Positions 1 through 7,038 of a stretch of DNA of 11,751 bases are shown piece after piece; position 1 is the stretch's first letter, and each line of letters opens with the position of its first letter. The stretch covers positions 1 through 11,751 of the forward strand of contig JAQXIG010000171.1 of assembly GCA_029007685.1 (NCBI GenBank), written 5' to 3'. The notes under the pieces were generated by a model. It searched no databases and was not told the origin of the DNA. It saw only the letters and a list, made by a program, of their open reading frames with translations. The stretch is from a bacterium. Its GTDB lineage: Bacteria > Bacillota_I > Bacilli_A > RF39 > UBA660. A program made the position numbers and the translations under genes.

Positions 1-10
1 TTTAATTGAT

Positions 11-418
11 ATGTTAACTAATAATCTAATCAATAAGCAAGATAGATATCAAGGAGAGTTTAAAATCCAAAAACTAGCAGAAGATGCATATGAAGACATA
101 TATCTAGTAACTGCTCAAATCACACATTCAACGAATAAGAGTATTCATCAAAAAACAGGAAGAGGACAAATCTTTAAAATAAATCAAGGACTTGAATTAA
201 TATACACAGAAGAAGAACAAACAGAAAAAGTAGGCACATTACACTATCAATACAAAATAGAAGCGTTAGAGCCAACTGGAAAACTATTAACAGTAATAAA
301 TTGTAATACCAGAACGATCGAAAGATGTTTTCTAGTAGCAGAGGATTTTAAAATTGATCAAGCAGAACAAATGGATATGGAATCCAAAAAAAGACAAAGT
401 TTATTTAAATTAAAATAA
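11..418 (+). CDS. Unrecognised 135-aa protein, first gene of the trmH-rimM-trmD operon
   Basis: I do not recognise this protein. It is hydrophilic, lacks signal peptide or membrane segments, and alternates short beta-like stretches (for example the region ending LHYQYKIEAL and LLTVINCNTRTIERCFLV) with a charged C-terminus rich in Lys, Glu and Gln. This would fit a small cytoplasmic beta-rich domain, but that is only inference. The frame stays open to the left edge and no Shine-Dalgarno site is visible in the 10 nt before ATG 11, so the true start may lie outside the window. It stops at 416-418, nine nt before the next gene, whose ribosome binding site overlaps this stop codon. It is therefore probably co-transcribed with the RNA methyltransferase and may act in the same translation-related setting. 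Confidence 0.7.
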   Translation: MLTNNLINKQDRYQGEFKIQKLAEDAYEDIYLVTAQITHSTNKSIHQKTGRGQIFKINQGLELIYTEEEQTEKVGTLHYQYKIEALEPTGKLLTVINCNTRTIERCFLVAEDFKIDQAEQMDMESKKRQSLFKLK

Positions 419-427
419 GGAGTAAAT

Positions 428-1180
428 ATGATAATTACAAGTTTGGAAAATGATAAAATCAAAAATTACATCAAACTAAAAGAGAAAAAGTATCGCGATT
501 TCAATCATCAATTTTTAATCGAAGGATTACATCTAATAGAAGAAGCTCAAAAAGAAAATTTGGTGGATGAGTTAATCGTAGAAATAGGATGTGATATCGG
601 TTGGAATCTTCCAACGATTCAAGTGACAAGAGAAATTATCAAAAAATTGTCCTCTCTGGACAATCCTCCTTCTCCAACGATCTTAGCTATTTGTCATAAA
701 AAAGTAGAAGATTTAGACTTCAAAAATAAAATTCTCTTACTCGATAATATTCAAGATCCAGGCAACCTGGGAACCATCATTCGTAGTAGTAAAGCCTTTA
801 ATGTTGATACTATTATTCTATCAGAAGATACCGTAGATCTTTATAATCCCAAAGTAATTCGTTCTACCCAAGGAATTATGTTTCATATTAATATTGTTCG
901 AAAAGATCTAAAAGAAGTAATTTCCTTCCTAAAAAAAGAAAAAGTTCCCATTTATGGTACCAATGTAGAAACTGGAATTGATATCCAAACTCTTTCGAGC
1001 AATGACACTGAAAAATATGCATTAATTATGGGAAATGAAGGCCAAGGGGTGAAGAAAGAAATACTCGATTTATGTGATCAATATATTTATATTTCGATGA
1101 ACGAAGAAGTAGAAAGTTTAAATGTGGGAGTTGCTACCAGCATCTTACTTTATGAATTAAATAGGAGGAACACATGCTAG
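428..1180 (+). CDS. TrmH/SpoU-family RNA 2'-O-methyltransferase
   Basis: This enzyme is expected to transfer a methyl group from S-adenosylmethionine to a ribose 2'-OH in rRNA or tRNA, using the SPOUT trefoil-knot fold. At 250 aa it has the usual two-domain layout. Residues 1-95 form an L30e-like substrate-binding domain (start ITSLENDKIK, then FLIEGLHLIEEA). Residues about 100-250 form the catalytic domain. All three SpoU motifs are visible: motif 1 DPGNLGTIIRSS at 110-121 (Asn and Arg present), motif 2 IMGNEGQGV at 200-208, and motif 3 ISMNEEVESLNVGVATS at 222-238. Motif 3 carries LNVGVA where LNVSVA is more usual, a mild deviation. AAGGAG at 417-422 supports ATG 428. The 3' end overlaps rimM by 7 nt, implying translational coupling. 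The exact target nucleotide cannot be read from sequence; RlmB-like and YsgA-like enzymes share these motifs. Confidence 0.93.
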   Translation: MIITSLENDKIKNYIKLKEKKYRDFNHQFLIEGLHLIEEAQKENLVDELIVEIGCDIGWNLPTIQVTREIIKKLSSLDNPPSPTILAICHKKVEDLDFKNKILLLDNIQDPGNLGTIIRSSKAFNVDTIILSEDTVDLYNPKVIRSTQGIMFHINIVRKDLKEVISFLKKEKVPIYGTNVETGIDIQTLSSNDTEKYALIMGNEGQGVKKEILDLCDQYIYISMNEEVESLNVGVATSILLYELNRRNTC

Positions 1181-1677
1181 AAGAATTTGTATATGTAGGA
1201 AAAATCGTAAACACTCACGGAATAAAAGGAGAAGTGAGAATCTTATCCGATTTTGAATACAAAGATAAAGTATTTAAACCGAAAATGGTAATTTATATTG
1301 GCAGAAAAAAAGAACAAGAAGTAATCAATACATATCGTCATCATAAAAATTTTGAAATGATTACGATGGAAGGATATGGAAATATCAATGAAATTTTAAA
1401 ATATAAAGGTCTTTATGTGTATGTAAAAAAAGAAGATTTGAATTTATCATCAGAAGAAATCTTGGATGATGAGCTAATGAATTTAAAAGTATTAGTAGCT
1501 GGAAAAGAAAGGGGATATATCAAAGACATCAGAAAAAATAGTGGTAGCCAAAAAATATTAGAAATCGATGATAATGGTAAAACAATCTTAATTCCATATC
1601 ATCCAGAATTTATCAATGAAGTAAATGTAAAAGAAAAGTATATTGTGATTTTACCAATTAAGGGGTTGTTTGAATGA
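1174..1677 (+). CDS. rimM: Ribosome maturation factor RimM
   Basis: RimM binds ribosomal protein S19 and helps assemble the head of the 30S subunit. The 167-aa protein has the standard length and two domains. The N-terminal RimM beta-barrel opens with VGKIVNTHGIKGEVRI at residues 8-23, the family hallmark. The C-terminal PRC-barrel, from about residue 96, contains ILIPYHPEFINEV at 138-150, matching the conserved IP-x-x-x-E-F-I region. AGGAGG at 1163-1168 sets ATG 1174, which lies inside the end of the upstream methyltransferase gene. The TGA stop overlaps the trmD ATG as ATGA, so RimM and TrmD are almost certainly translationally coupled. The rimM-trmD pairing is common in bacteria. This is the only intact gene of the window that ends in TGA. 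Confidence 0.96.
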   Translation: MLEEFVYVGKIVNTHGIKGEVRILSDFEYKDKVFKPKMVIYIGRKKEQEVINTYRHHKNFEMITMEGYGNINEILKYKGLYVYVKKEDLNLSSEEILDDELMNLKVLVAGKERGYIKDIRKNSGSQKILEIDDNGKTILIPYHPEFINEVNVKEKYIVILPIKGLFE

Positions 1678-2339
1678 GAATCGATATAGTAACTTTGTTC
1701 CCTGAAATGTTAGAAAGTTTTTTAACGTCTTCTATTATCAAAAGAGCCATCAATCAAAAATTAGTAAAGATCAATTTAATCAATTTTAGAGATTATTCCA
1801 AAGATCCTCATTCTAAGGTGGATGACACTCCCTATGGTGGGGGGTGTGGCATGGTATTAACATGCCAACCTATCTTTGATTGTATCGAAAGTATTAAAAC
1901 AGAAAAAAGCAAAGTAGTAATGTTAACCCCTGATGGAATTTCTTATAATCAAAAACAAGCCTATAATTTATCAAAAGAAACACATTTAATATTATTGTGT
2001 GGGCACTATGAAGGCTTTGATGAAAGAATTCGTAGTATTGTTGATATAGAAATTTCTATTGGTGATTATATTTTAACTGGAGGTGAGATACCTGCATTGG
2101 TTCTAGTTGACTCTGTAACACGATTAATTCCAGGAGTGATCGAAGAAAAAAGTCATCTCGAAGAAAGTTTTAATGACTCTTTACTGGATTATCCAACATA
2201 CACCAAGCCTAGAAATTTCAGAGGAATGGAGGTTCCAGAAGTATTGTTAAGTGGCAATCATAAAAAAATAGATGAATTTCGTCAAGAAATGAGATATAAT
2301 AGAACCAAGGAAAGAAGACCAGACTTACTAAAAAAATAA
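1674..2339 (+). CDS. trmD: tRNA (guanine-37-N1)-methyltransferase TrmD
   Basis: TrmD methylates N1 of G37 next to the anticodon of tRNAs reading CNN codons, using S-adenosylmethionine, and so prevents +1 frameshifting. It acts as a homodimer with a SPOUT knot. Signature segments are all present in the 221-aa product: MRIDIVTLFPEML at 1-13, DDTPYGGGCGMV at 50-61, LLCGHYEGFDERI at 107-119, the cofactor-binding IGDYILTGGEIPA at 129-141, LLDYPTYTKP at 170-179 (with the conserved catalytic Asp172, assigned by family knowledge) and VLLSGNH at 190-196. It is slightly shorter than many homologues (about 240 aa) but ends with the typical RPDLL tail, so it looks complete. Its start overlaps the rimM stop by 4 nt; an AGGGG site lies about 8 nt upstream inside rimM. 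Confidence 0.97.
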   Translation: MRIDIVTLFPEMLESFLTSSIIKRAINQKLVKINLINFRDYSKDPHSKVDDTPYGGGCGMVLTCQPIFDCIESIKTEKSKVVMLTPDGISYNQKQAYNLSKETHLILLCGHYEGFDERIRSIVDIEISIGDYILTGGEIPALVLVDSVTRLIPGVIEEKSHLEESFNDSLLDYPTYTKPRNFRGMEVPEVLLSGNHKKIDEFRQEMRYNRTKERRPDLLKK

Positions 2340-2351
2340 AGAGGTGTAATC

Positions 2352-2834
2352 ATGGCAGATAAAAAGTATTTAATCATTAAAGAAAAAAATGATTCGGCGA
2401 TTACTTATTTTGAGTATGATAAAATTCAAGGCTATGATTTAGCACCGAAACAAAATGTAAAAATAAAAGATGCTATCAATGTCAGTAAAGTAGTAGTAAT
2501 CAATCCTAGTTTAATGCATAAAGTCGCTAAAAGAAAAGTAGATCTGAAATTTAAGAAATTGCTCCAGTATGTAACGACTATTTTTGAAAATGGAACGAAT
2601 GAAACAGATGACGAAACAGGAAGTGTCTATCGTGAAGGATTAAATGAGATCGAAAAATTTCGCCAAGAAGCTAGAAACCGTTATTTTCAATATATGAAAG
2701 ATGAAGAAATTCACATGACTGAGAAAAAATTAGAGATTTTAGAACAGGAATTAAAAATGCGTCTATTTTATTTGCAACAAATCTATCAGTACAACTATCA
2801 AGAAGAGTACACCAAAGAAGGAAAATCTAGATAA
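2352..2834 (+). CDS. Unrecognised 160-aa protein between trmD and rplS
   Basis: I cannot assign this protein to a family. It has no signal peptide or membrane segment. Residues 1-75 look like a small beta-containing domain (KYLIIKEKND, VSKVVVINP), followed by a Lys/Arg-rich turn. Residues about 90-150 are highly charged and helical, with heptad-like hydrophobic spacing that suggests a coiled coil (TEKKLEILEQELKMRLFYLQQI). A good ribosome binding site (AGAGGTG about 8 nt before ATG) and 12-nt spacing from trmD place it as the last gene of the operon; a hairpin terminator follows at 2892-2927. Position suggests a translation- or ribosome-related role, but nothing in the sequence proves it. Confidence 0.8.
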   Translation: MADKKYLIIKEKNDSAITYFEYDKIQGYDLAPKQNVKIKDAINVSKVVVINPSLMHKVAKRKVDLKFKKLLQYVTTIFENGTNETDDETGSVYREGLNEIEKFRQEARNRYFQYMKDEEIHMTEKKLEILEQELKMRLFYLQQIYQYNYQEEYTKEGKSR

Positions 2835-2891
2835 AGAAAATAAAATGAACGAAGCATACACAAATATAAATGATCATTGAAAAATAAAAGA

Positions 2892-2927
2892 TCAAGAAGT
2901 ATCTAAATAATATTCTTGACTTTTTTT
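2892..2927 (+). terminator. Rho-independent terminator of the trmD operon
   Basis: TCAAGAA at 2892-2898 pairs with TTCTTGA at 2913-2919 across a 14-nt AT-rich loop, and is followed by an uninterrupted T run at 2921-2927. It lies 58 nt after the last operon gene. The stem is weak (two G-C pairs), but the T tract is long, and AT-rich genomes often use such terminators. Confidence 0.65.
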
Positions 2928-3585
2928 CTGTTTCGTATAGTAAATATAGAAACGAACTAGAATAAATATAAAATTATCACAAATACATATAAGATGAAGA
3001 CAAAAATCGTAAATTTTTCAAAAAATAGTTCTAAAGACTTAAATAAAAGTACTAGTAAGTCTCTGGTGGATATACCGTATAACTTAACAAAGGCAAAAAG
3101 AGCTTTGTTATCAAATATCGTAAAAAATAAATTTAGCATATACTATAGAAAAATTAAGTGATTAGATGAAAGTATGAACTGAGAAAGAAAAACATCCAAT
3201 TCATGTCCACGATGAAATTTATTTCTGTAAGAGAAAATGATTAATCAGCAAAAAAAAGTATACAATGGAAAGGATAGATATTGTGAGAAATATTTTAGAT
3301 AGAAAATATAATACGATATCTGATCAATAGTATGAGGATGATAAGATAATGAATTAAGAAGATCAACATAGTGATTATTTCGTAACAAGAATAGAAGATA
3401 GAAGAATTGCTCGGCTTAAAAGAAAAATGAACATAAAAAGAGAATATTCACTCTAACTAAGGAAGCAAGGGAGAAAAGTTAATTTTAACAGCTAAAAATA
3501 CTGACCTTTTCTTTTTATCTAAAATTTTAAACAAAACCTAAAGAAAAAACACTATAAAAAGCTGAAACTCAGAATACAAAAAAGA
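2928..3585. other. 650-nt AT-rich gap without an intact gene
   Basis: No convincing complete gene is visible on either strand. Two coding-like fragments occur on the + strand. One is an open stretch from ATG 2994 to TGA 3159-3161 (55 codons, begins MKTKIVNFSKNS) without a Shine-Dalgarno site. The other is a frame from ATG 3265 to TAA 3454-3456 that is interrupted by an in-frame TAG and TAA but otherwise reads as a charged, plausible protein (ends RLKRKMNIKREYSL). Upstream in the same frame the stretch HPIHVHDEIYFCKRK precedes another stop. The open minus-strand stretch at 2957-3139 is a low-complexity Phe/Leu/Ile shadow. A decayed gene is possible; equally it may be non-coding DNA. A loose GAAAAG/CTTTTC pairing at 3473-3511 is followed by a short T run but has a 27-nt loop. 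Confidence 0.45.
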
Positions 3586-3614
3586 TTGCATTTGTAAAAG
3601 AAAGATGCTATAAT
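3586..3614 (+). promoter_or_regulatory. Strong sigma-A promoter of rplS
   Basis: The -35 box TTGCAT (3586-3591) and the perfect -10 box TATAAT (3609-3614) are separated by 17 nt, and a TGC just before the -10 gives an extended -10. Transcription should start around 3621, exactly at the beginning of the structured leader. This is the best promoter in the window and gives rplS expression independent of the upstream trmD operon. Confidence 0.87.
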
Positions 3615-3620
3615 TAAACA

Positions 3621-3684
3621 CGTTAGTAATCCGCTATTACTCGCTTGATATGATTACTGGTAAAACAGAAAGGAGAGATATCGT
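3621..3684 (+). promoter_or_regulatory. Probable ribosomal protein L19 leader (autoregulatory mRNA structure)
   Basis: The roughly 60-nt untranslated leader contains AGTAAT (3625-3630) followed by two competing partners. ATTACT at 3636-3641 gives a tight 6-bp hairpin with loop CCGCT. GATTACT at 3652-3658 gives a 7-bp stem with AGTAATC (3625-3631) enclosing a 20-nt loop. This repeated complement allows alternative folds just before the Shine-Dalgarno AAAGGAG at 3669-3675. Firmicutes rplS genes are known to carry a short L19 leader at this position, thought to bind L19 and repress its own synthesis. The CCGCTATTACTCGC core and placement fit my memory of that family, but I could not run a covariance search. 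Confidence 0.62.
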
Positions 3685-4032
3685 ATGGCAAATGTAATGG
3701 ATAAAATTACTGCAAAACAACTTAATCCTAACATTCCAGAATTTCGTGTGGGAGATACGGTCAGAGTAGATGTAAAGATCATCGAAGGAAAAAGAGAAAG
3801 AATCCAGGCATTTGAAGGAGTTGTAATTGCTCGTAAAAATGGGGGAGTTTCTGAAACATTTACAGTTAGAAAAATGTCATCAGGAATTGGTGTGGAAAGA
3901 ATTTTTCCAATTCATTCACCAAAAATTGCTCAAATTACAGTAGTTAGAAAAGGTAGAGCGACTCGTGCTAAGTTGACTTTCTTAAGAGGAAGAGTTGGTC
4001 AATACAGAATTAAAGAAAGAAGAGATAAATAA
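3685..4032 (+). CDS. rplS: 50S ribosomal protein L19
   Basis: L19 sits at the 30S-50S interface and contributes to an intersubunit bridge. The 115-aa product is of normal length and conserved throughout: PEFRVGDTVRVDVKIIEGKR at 19-38, IQAFEGVVIARKNGG at 40-54, the SSGIGVERIFPIHSPKI block at 65-81, and the basic C-terminus with the KLTFLRGRVGQYRIKERR region. ATG 3685 is set by AAAGGAG at 3669-3675. Its own promoter and structured leader lie directly upstream, suggesting feedback control by L19. The stop codon lies inside the stem of the following terminator. rplS is commonly the last gene of rpsP-rimM-trmD-rplS clusters; here it is uncoupled by about 850 nt and a dedicated promoter. Confidence 0.98.
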   Translation: MANVMDKITAKQLNPNIPEFRVGDTVRVDVKIIEGKRERIQAFEGVVIARKNGGVSETFTVRKMSSGIGVERIFPIHSPKIAQITVVRKGRATRAKLTFLRGRVGQYRIKERRDK

Positions 4033-4051
4033 GACAAGTGTCTTATTTTTT
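4028..4051 (+). terminator. Terminator overlapping the rplS stop codon, ahead of lepB
   Basis: AATAAGAC (4028-4035) pairs with GTCTTATT (4040-4047) around the 4-nt loop AAGT, followed by a T-rich tail (TTTTCTT, 4048-4054). The rplS TAA at 4030-4032 is part of the left arm, so a terminating ribosome would cover the hairpin. No promoter is evident between it and lepB, so partial read-through probably feeds lepB. Confidence 0.75.
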
Positions 4052-4070
4052 CTTAAAAAAGGGGAAAAAG

Positions 4071-4601
4071 ATGGAAAAAGAAAAAAATACCAAAAAAGTA
4101 AAAAAACTTCTAAAAGAAATAATCCCATATATTTTAATAATTATCTCTATTTTACTAATTAAAAAATATGTATTTACAACAGTATTAGTAAATGGGGATA
4201 GTATGAATAACACCTTGAAGAATAAAGACTTAATGATTCTAAATAAAATAGAGTATCATCTCAAAGGAATCAAACGTTTTGATATTATTGTAGCCAATGT
4301 ATCAAACACCAAATTAATTAAACGGATTATTGGTATGCCAGGGGACTATATTGAATATCAAAATAATGAGTTATATATAAACGGAGAAAAAGTAGATGAT
4401 CCTTATGGAAACGGTACAACTTATGATTTCGATTTAAAATCATTAGAAATAGATAAAATACCAGCAAACTATTACTTTGTTCTAGGTGATAATAGAGAAG
4501 ATTCGATTGATAGCAGAATGATTGGTTTAGTATCCAAAGATGATATTTTAGGACATGCCAGCTTTATTTTATTTCCATTGAATCGCTTTGGGAGTGTCTA
4601 A
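4071..4601 (+). CDS. lepB: Signal peptidase I (type SipS), start corrected to ATG 4071
   Basis: This membrane serine protease cleaves signal peptides from exported proteins on the outer face of the cytoplasmic membrane. From ATG 4071 it is 176 aa. The parts are a Lys-rich cytoplasmic N-terminus (1-16), one membrane segment (about 17-31, IIPYILIIISILLI), then the catalytic domain. The nucleophile is Ser44 in NGDSMNNTL and the general base is Lys84 in LIKRIIGMPGD, a Ser-Lys dyad. The GDNREDSIDSR box lies at 139-149. Length matches single-TM Gram-positive SipS enzymes. A longer reading from GTG 4038 would add 11 residues, but that codon lies inside the terminator hairpin and lacks a ribosome binding site, whereas AAGGGG sits 6 nt before ATG 4071. 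lepB next to rplS is a known Firmicutes arrangement. Confidence 0.95.
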   Translation: MEKEKNTKKVKKLLKEIIPYILIIISILLIKKYVFTTVLVNGDSMNNTLKNKDLMILNKIEYHLKGIKRFDIIVANVSNTKLIKRIIGMPGDYIEYQNNELYINGEKVDDPYGNGTTYDFDLKSLEIDKIPANYYFVLGDNREDSIDSRMIGLVSKDDILGHASFILFPLNRFGSV

Positions 4602-4621
4602 TCATAAAATATAAAAGTGTC

Positions 4622-4650
4622 AAGAAAGAGGGTTCCATCTTTCTTTTTTT
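4622..4650 (+). terminator. Rho-independent terminator after lepB
   Basis: AAGAAAGA (4622-4629) pairs perfectly with TCTTTCTT (4638-4645); the loop can add a GG/CC pairing. An unbroken T run follows (to 4651). It lies 20 nt after the lepB stop and ends the rplS-lepB unit. Confidence 0.8.
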
Positions 4651-4662
4651 TAAGAAATTAGT

Positions 4663-4668
4663 TATAAT
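4663..4668 (+). promoter_or_regulatory. Possible -10 box of the ftsK promoter
   Basis: A perfect TATAAT sits 28 nt upstream of the ftsK start codon. At 17-nt spacing the -35 would be TTTCTT (4640-4645), a poor match that overlaps the terminator's right arm. A promoter is expected here because a terminator precedes the gene, but the -35 is unconvincing. Confidence 0.4.
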
Positions 4669-4695
4669 GAATACAAGATCATAAGAGGTGTAACT

Positions 4696-6966
4696 ATGGC
4701 AAAACGTAAGAAAAAGAAAGACAATAAAAAGAAAAAATTTGAACATTGGAATGAGTTAATAGGATTAGGATTAGTGATTGTATCCATTCTAAGTATCGTA
4801 CCAACCCCATTAGGAATTGTTGGAGAAATTGGAGCTTCCTTTTCAATGTTTTTAATTGGAACTTGGTATCAAGCTTTTCTACTGTTCGTTTTTATATTAG
4901 GATGTTATATGGTGTATACGAGAAAATTACCTAATTTTCTAACAGGGAGAATGATTGGTCTATATGCCCTAATTATCGGATTGATGGTGTTAGGACATGT
5001 AAATTACGTAAAAGCCAATAATGGTGATATTGTAGTTGTTTTTAAAGAAACAATTGACAATTTACTAGAAAACTTTTCAAATAGTTTAAACGGAAATCCT
5101 ATCACCTTAAAAGGAGCTGGAATTATCGGCGCAGCTTTTAGTGCGATGTTTTATAAATTATTTGATGTTTTAGGAACTTATATTGTGTCATTTGTATTAA
5201 TGTCCATAAGCTTAGTATTATTAACAGGAATCGATCTGATCGAAATCATCAAAAAACCGTTTAAACATAAAAAGAAAAAGAAAAAACCTTCCTTGGAAGA
5301 TACTGGTGTGATAGTAAATGATTCATCAGTTTTAAATGAAGTTCCATCTCAAGAAGATAATAAAATTAAAATTCATAGTATTGAAGAATTAACTAATATC
5401 AAAGAGTCAGAAGTGACAGAAACGAAAAAGATGGATACCAAAGAAATAGCGGCTGTGATAGAAAAAGTCCCTGAGCCAGAAGTGAAAATCAATGACAACA
5501 CTAACTATAATTATAAGTTGCCACCATTATCTTTAATTACGCCAACAAGAAAAAATAAAAGTGGTAATAATAACGAAATCATTGAAAGCAATATCATGAA
5601 ATTAGAAAAAGTATTAAAAGACTTCAATATTATCGCAAAAGTAGTAGAAGTAAATGTAGGACCAAGTGTTACTCAATATGAATTAGAAATATCCTCAGGA
5701 ACCAAAGTGAATAAAATATTAAGTTTAAATAGAGAAATATCTTTAGCTCTAGCGAAGAAAGACGTTCGTATCCAAGCACCAATTCCTGGAAAAAGTACCG
5801 TTGGTATTGAGCTTGCCAATGATTCCATTTCAGCAGTTGGTTTAAGAGAAATATTAGACACTGTTCCAGCTAGTAAAGAAAAGAGCAAACTATTAGTAGC
5901 CCTAGGGAAAAATATTATGGGGAATAGCATCTTCTGTGAAATTGATAAAACACCACACTTATTAGTAGCTGGTGCAACTGGTTCTGGAAAATCAGTATGT
6001 ATTAATTGTATCATTGCATCTATCTTGATGAGAACCAAACCAACAGAAGTCAAATTAGTCTTAGTAGACCCTAAAAAGGTAGAACTTAGCATGTATAATG
6101 GTATACCACACTTGCTAATTCCAGTAGTAACGGATCCACGAAAAGCTAATGATGCGTTAAAAAGAATTGTAAGAGAAATGGAAGATCGTTATGAAAAATT
6201 TAGCTCAACAGGTGTAAAAAATATCACAACTTATAATGACTGGGTTGAAAAACAGAACGAAGGAAAAGCAGATGAAGAAAAGTTAAATCGCATGCATTAT
6301 ATTGTAGTGATCGTAGACGAACTTGCGGATTTGATGTTAGTAGCTAGTAAAGAGGTAGAAGACTCTATTATGAGAATTACACAAATGGCTCGTGCGGCTG
6401 GTATTCACCTAATTGTCGCAACCCAGAGACCATCTACCGACGTTATTACGGGTGTTGTAAAAGCTAATATCCCATCCAGAATTTCTTTTGCTGTTTCTTC
6501 TAGTATCGATTCTCGTACGATTTTAGATCAAACAGGAGCTGAAAAATTATTAGGAAAAGGAGATATGCTATTTTTACCAATGGGAGAAAACGATCCGGTA
6601 CGTGTCCAAGGAGCGTATGTATCTGATGAAGACTTAGAGAAAATAGTAAATCATACTGTTTCCCAGCAAAAAGCACAATATGATGAGAGGTTTATGAATT
6701 TAGGAGAAGAAACAAGTGGTAATCCTGGACTTGATGATGTAAAAGATGCTCCTGAAGAATATGATGATCCGCTATATAACGAAATTGTAGAATTTGTAAT
6801 TTTAACAGGAAAAGCCAGTGCGTCATTACTACAAAGAAAGTTTAGATTAGGATATAATCGAGCTGCTAGATGTATAGACTTATTAGAAGAACGAGGAATC
6901 ATTGGACCTGCTAATGGTTCCAAACCAAGGGAAGTGTTAGTAAAATTAGACGAAGAGGATGAATAG
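4696..6966 (+). CDS. ftsK: DNA translocase FtsK/SpoIIIE
   Basis: This membrane-anchored hexameric ATPase pumps double-stranded DNA across the closing division septum. The 756-aa protein has the full layout. A basic N-terminus is followed by several membrane segments (about 20-38, 48-74, 84-104, 141-156, 160-178). Next comes a charged linker (about 185-290), shorter than in E. coli FtsK as is usual in Firmicutes. The motor follows with Walker A GATGSGKS at 426-433, VDPKKVELS at 457-465, Walker B VIVDELADL at 538-546, and ATQRPS at 575-580. The C-terminal winged-helix gamma domain (about 690-750, LYNEIVEFVILTGKASASLLQR then the GYNRAARCIDLLEERGIIG region) reads polar DNA motifs. AAGAGGTG about 6 nt before the ATG supports this start. 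The gene stands alone between two terminators. FtsK and SpoIIIE/SftA cannot be separated from sequence alone. Confidence 0.97.
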   Translation: MAKRKKKKDNKKKKFEHWNELIGLGLVIVSILSIVPTPLGIVGEIGASFSMFLIGTWYQAFLLFVFILGCYMVYTRKLPNFLTGRMIGLYALIIGLMVLGHVNYVKANNGDIVVVFKETIDNLLENFSNSLNGNPITLKGAGIIGAAFSAMFYKLFDVLGTYIVSFVLMSISLVLLTGIDLIEIIKKPFKHKKKKKKPSLEDTGVIVNDSSVLNEVPSQEDNKIKIHSIEELTNIKESEVTETKKMDTKEIAAVIEKVPEPEVKINDNTNYNYKLPPLSLITPTRKNKSGNNNEIIESNIMKLEKVLKDFNIIAKVVEVNVGPSVTQYELEISSGTKVNKILSLNREISLALAKKDVRIQAPIPGKSTVGIELANDSISAVGLREILDTVPASKEKSKLLVALGKNIMGNSIFCEIDKTPHLLVAGATGSGKSVCINCIIASILMRTKPTEVKLVLVDPKKVELSMYNGIPHLLIPVVTDPRKANDALKRIVREMEDRYEKFSSTGVKNITTYNDWVEKQNEGKADEEKLNRMHYIVVIVDELADLMLVASKEVEDSIMRITQMARAAGIHLIVATQRPSTDVITGVVKANIPSRISFAVSSSIDSRTILDQTGAEKLLGKGDMLFLPMGENDPVRVQGAYVSDEDLEKIVNHTVSQQKAQYDERFMNLGEETSGNPGLDDVKDAPEEYDDPLYNEIVEFVILTGKASASLLQRKFRLGYNRAARCIDLLEERGIIGPANGSKPREVLVKLDEEDE

Positions 6967-6996
6967 AAGGAGTGAATATTGATCATTCCTTTTTTT
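6967..6996 (+). terminator. Rho-independent terminator after ftsK
   Basis: AAGGAGTGA (6967-6975) pairs with TCATTCCTT (6983-6991), including one G-T wobble, around a 7-nt loop, and is followed by five T residues. It begins directly after the ftsK stop codon. Confidence 0.82.
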
Positions 6997-7038
6997 GATT
7001 TCTGCACTTAAAAAAAGTCATAATCAGTATCTTTTTCT

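Noticed and set aside
2869..2878. Perfect palindrome AATGATCATT after the 160-aa gene
   Set aside because: Ten bases with no loop space or repeated copies; short palindromes are expected by chance in AT-rich DNA.
2916..2946. Promoter-like TTGACT followed by TATAGT/TAAATA
   Set aside because: The candidate -10 boxes are at 14 or 19 nt spacing, and the TTGAC is the right arm of a terminator hairpin followed by its T tract.
2957..3139. Minus-strand 60-aa hydrophobic frame in the gap
   Set aside because: Low-complexity Phe/Leu/Ile content as expected from antisense of AT-rich DNA; no RBS and no promoter.
4038..4070. GTG start for lepB giving an 11-residue longer protein
   Set aside because: The codon lies in the terminator stem and has no ribosome binding site; ATG 4071 has AAGGGG at proper distance.
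5673..6092. Minus-strand open frame inside ftsK
   Set aside because: Antisense shadow of the conserved FtsK motor region; no RBS or family features. The same holds for minus-strand frames at 4564-4746, 6651-7007, 8710-8994 and 10461-10667.
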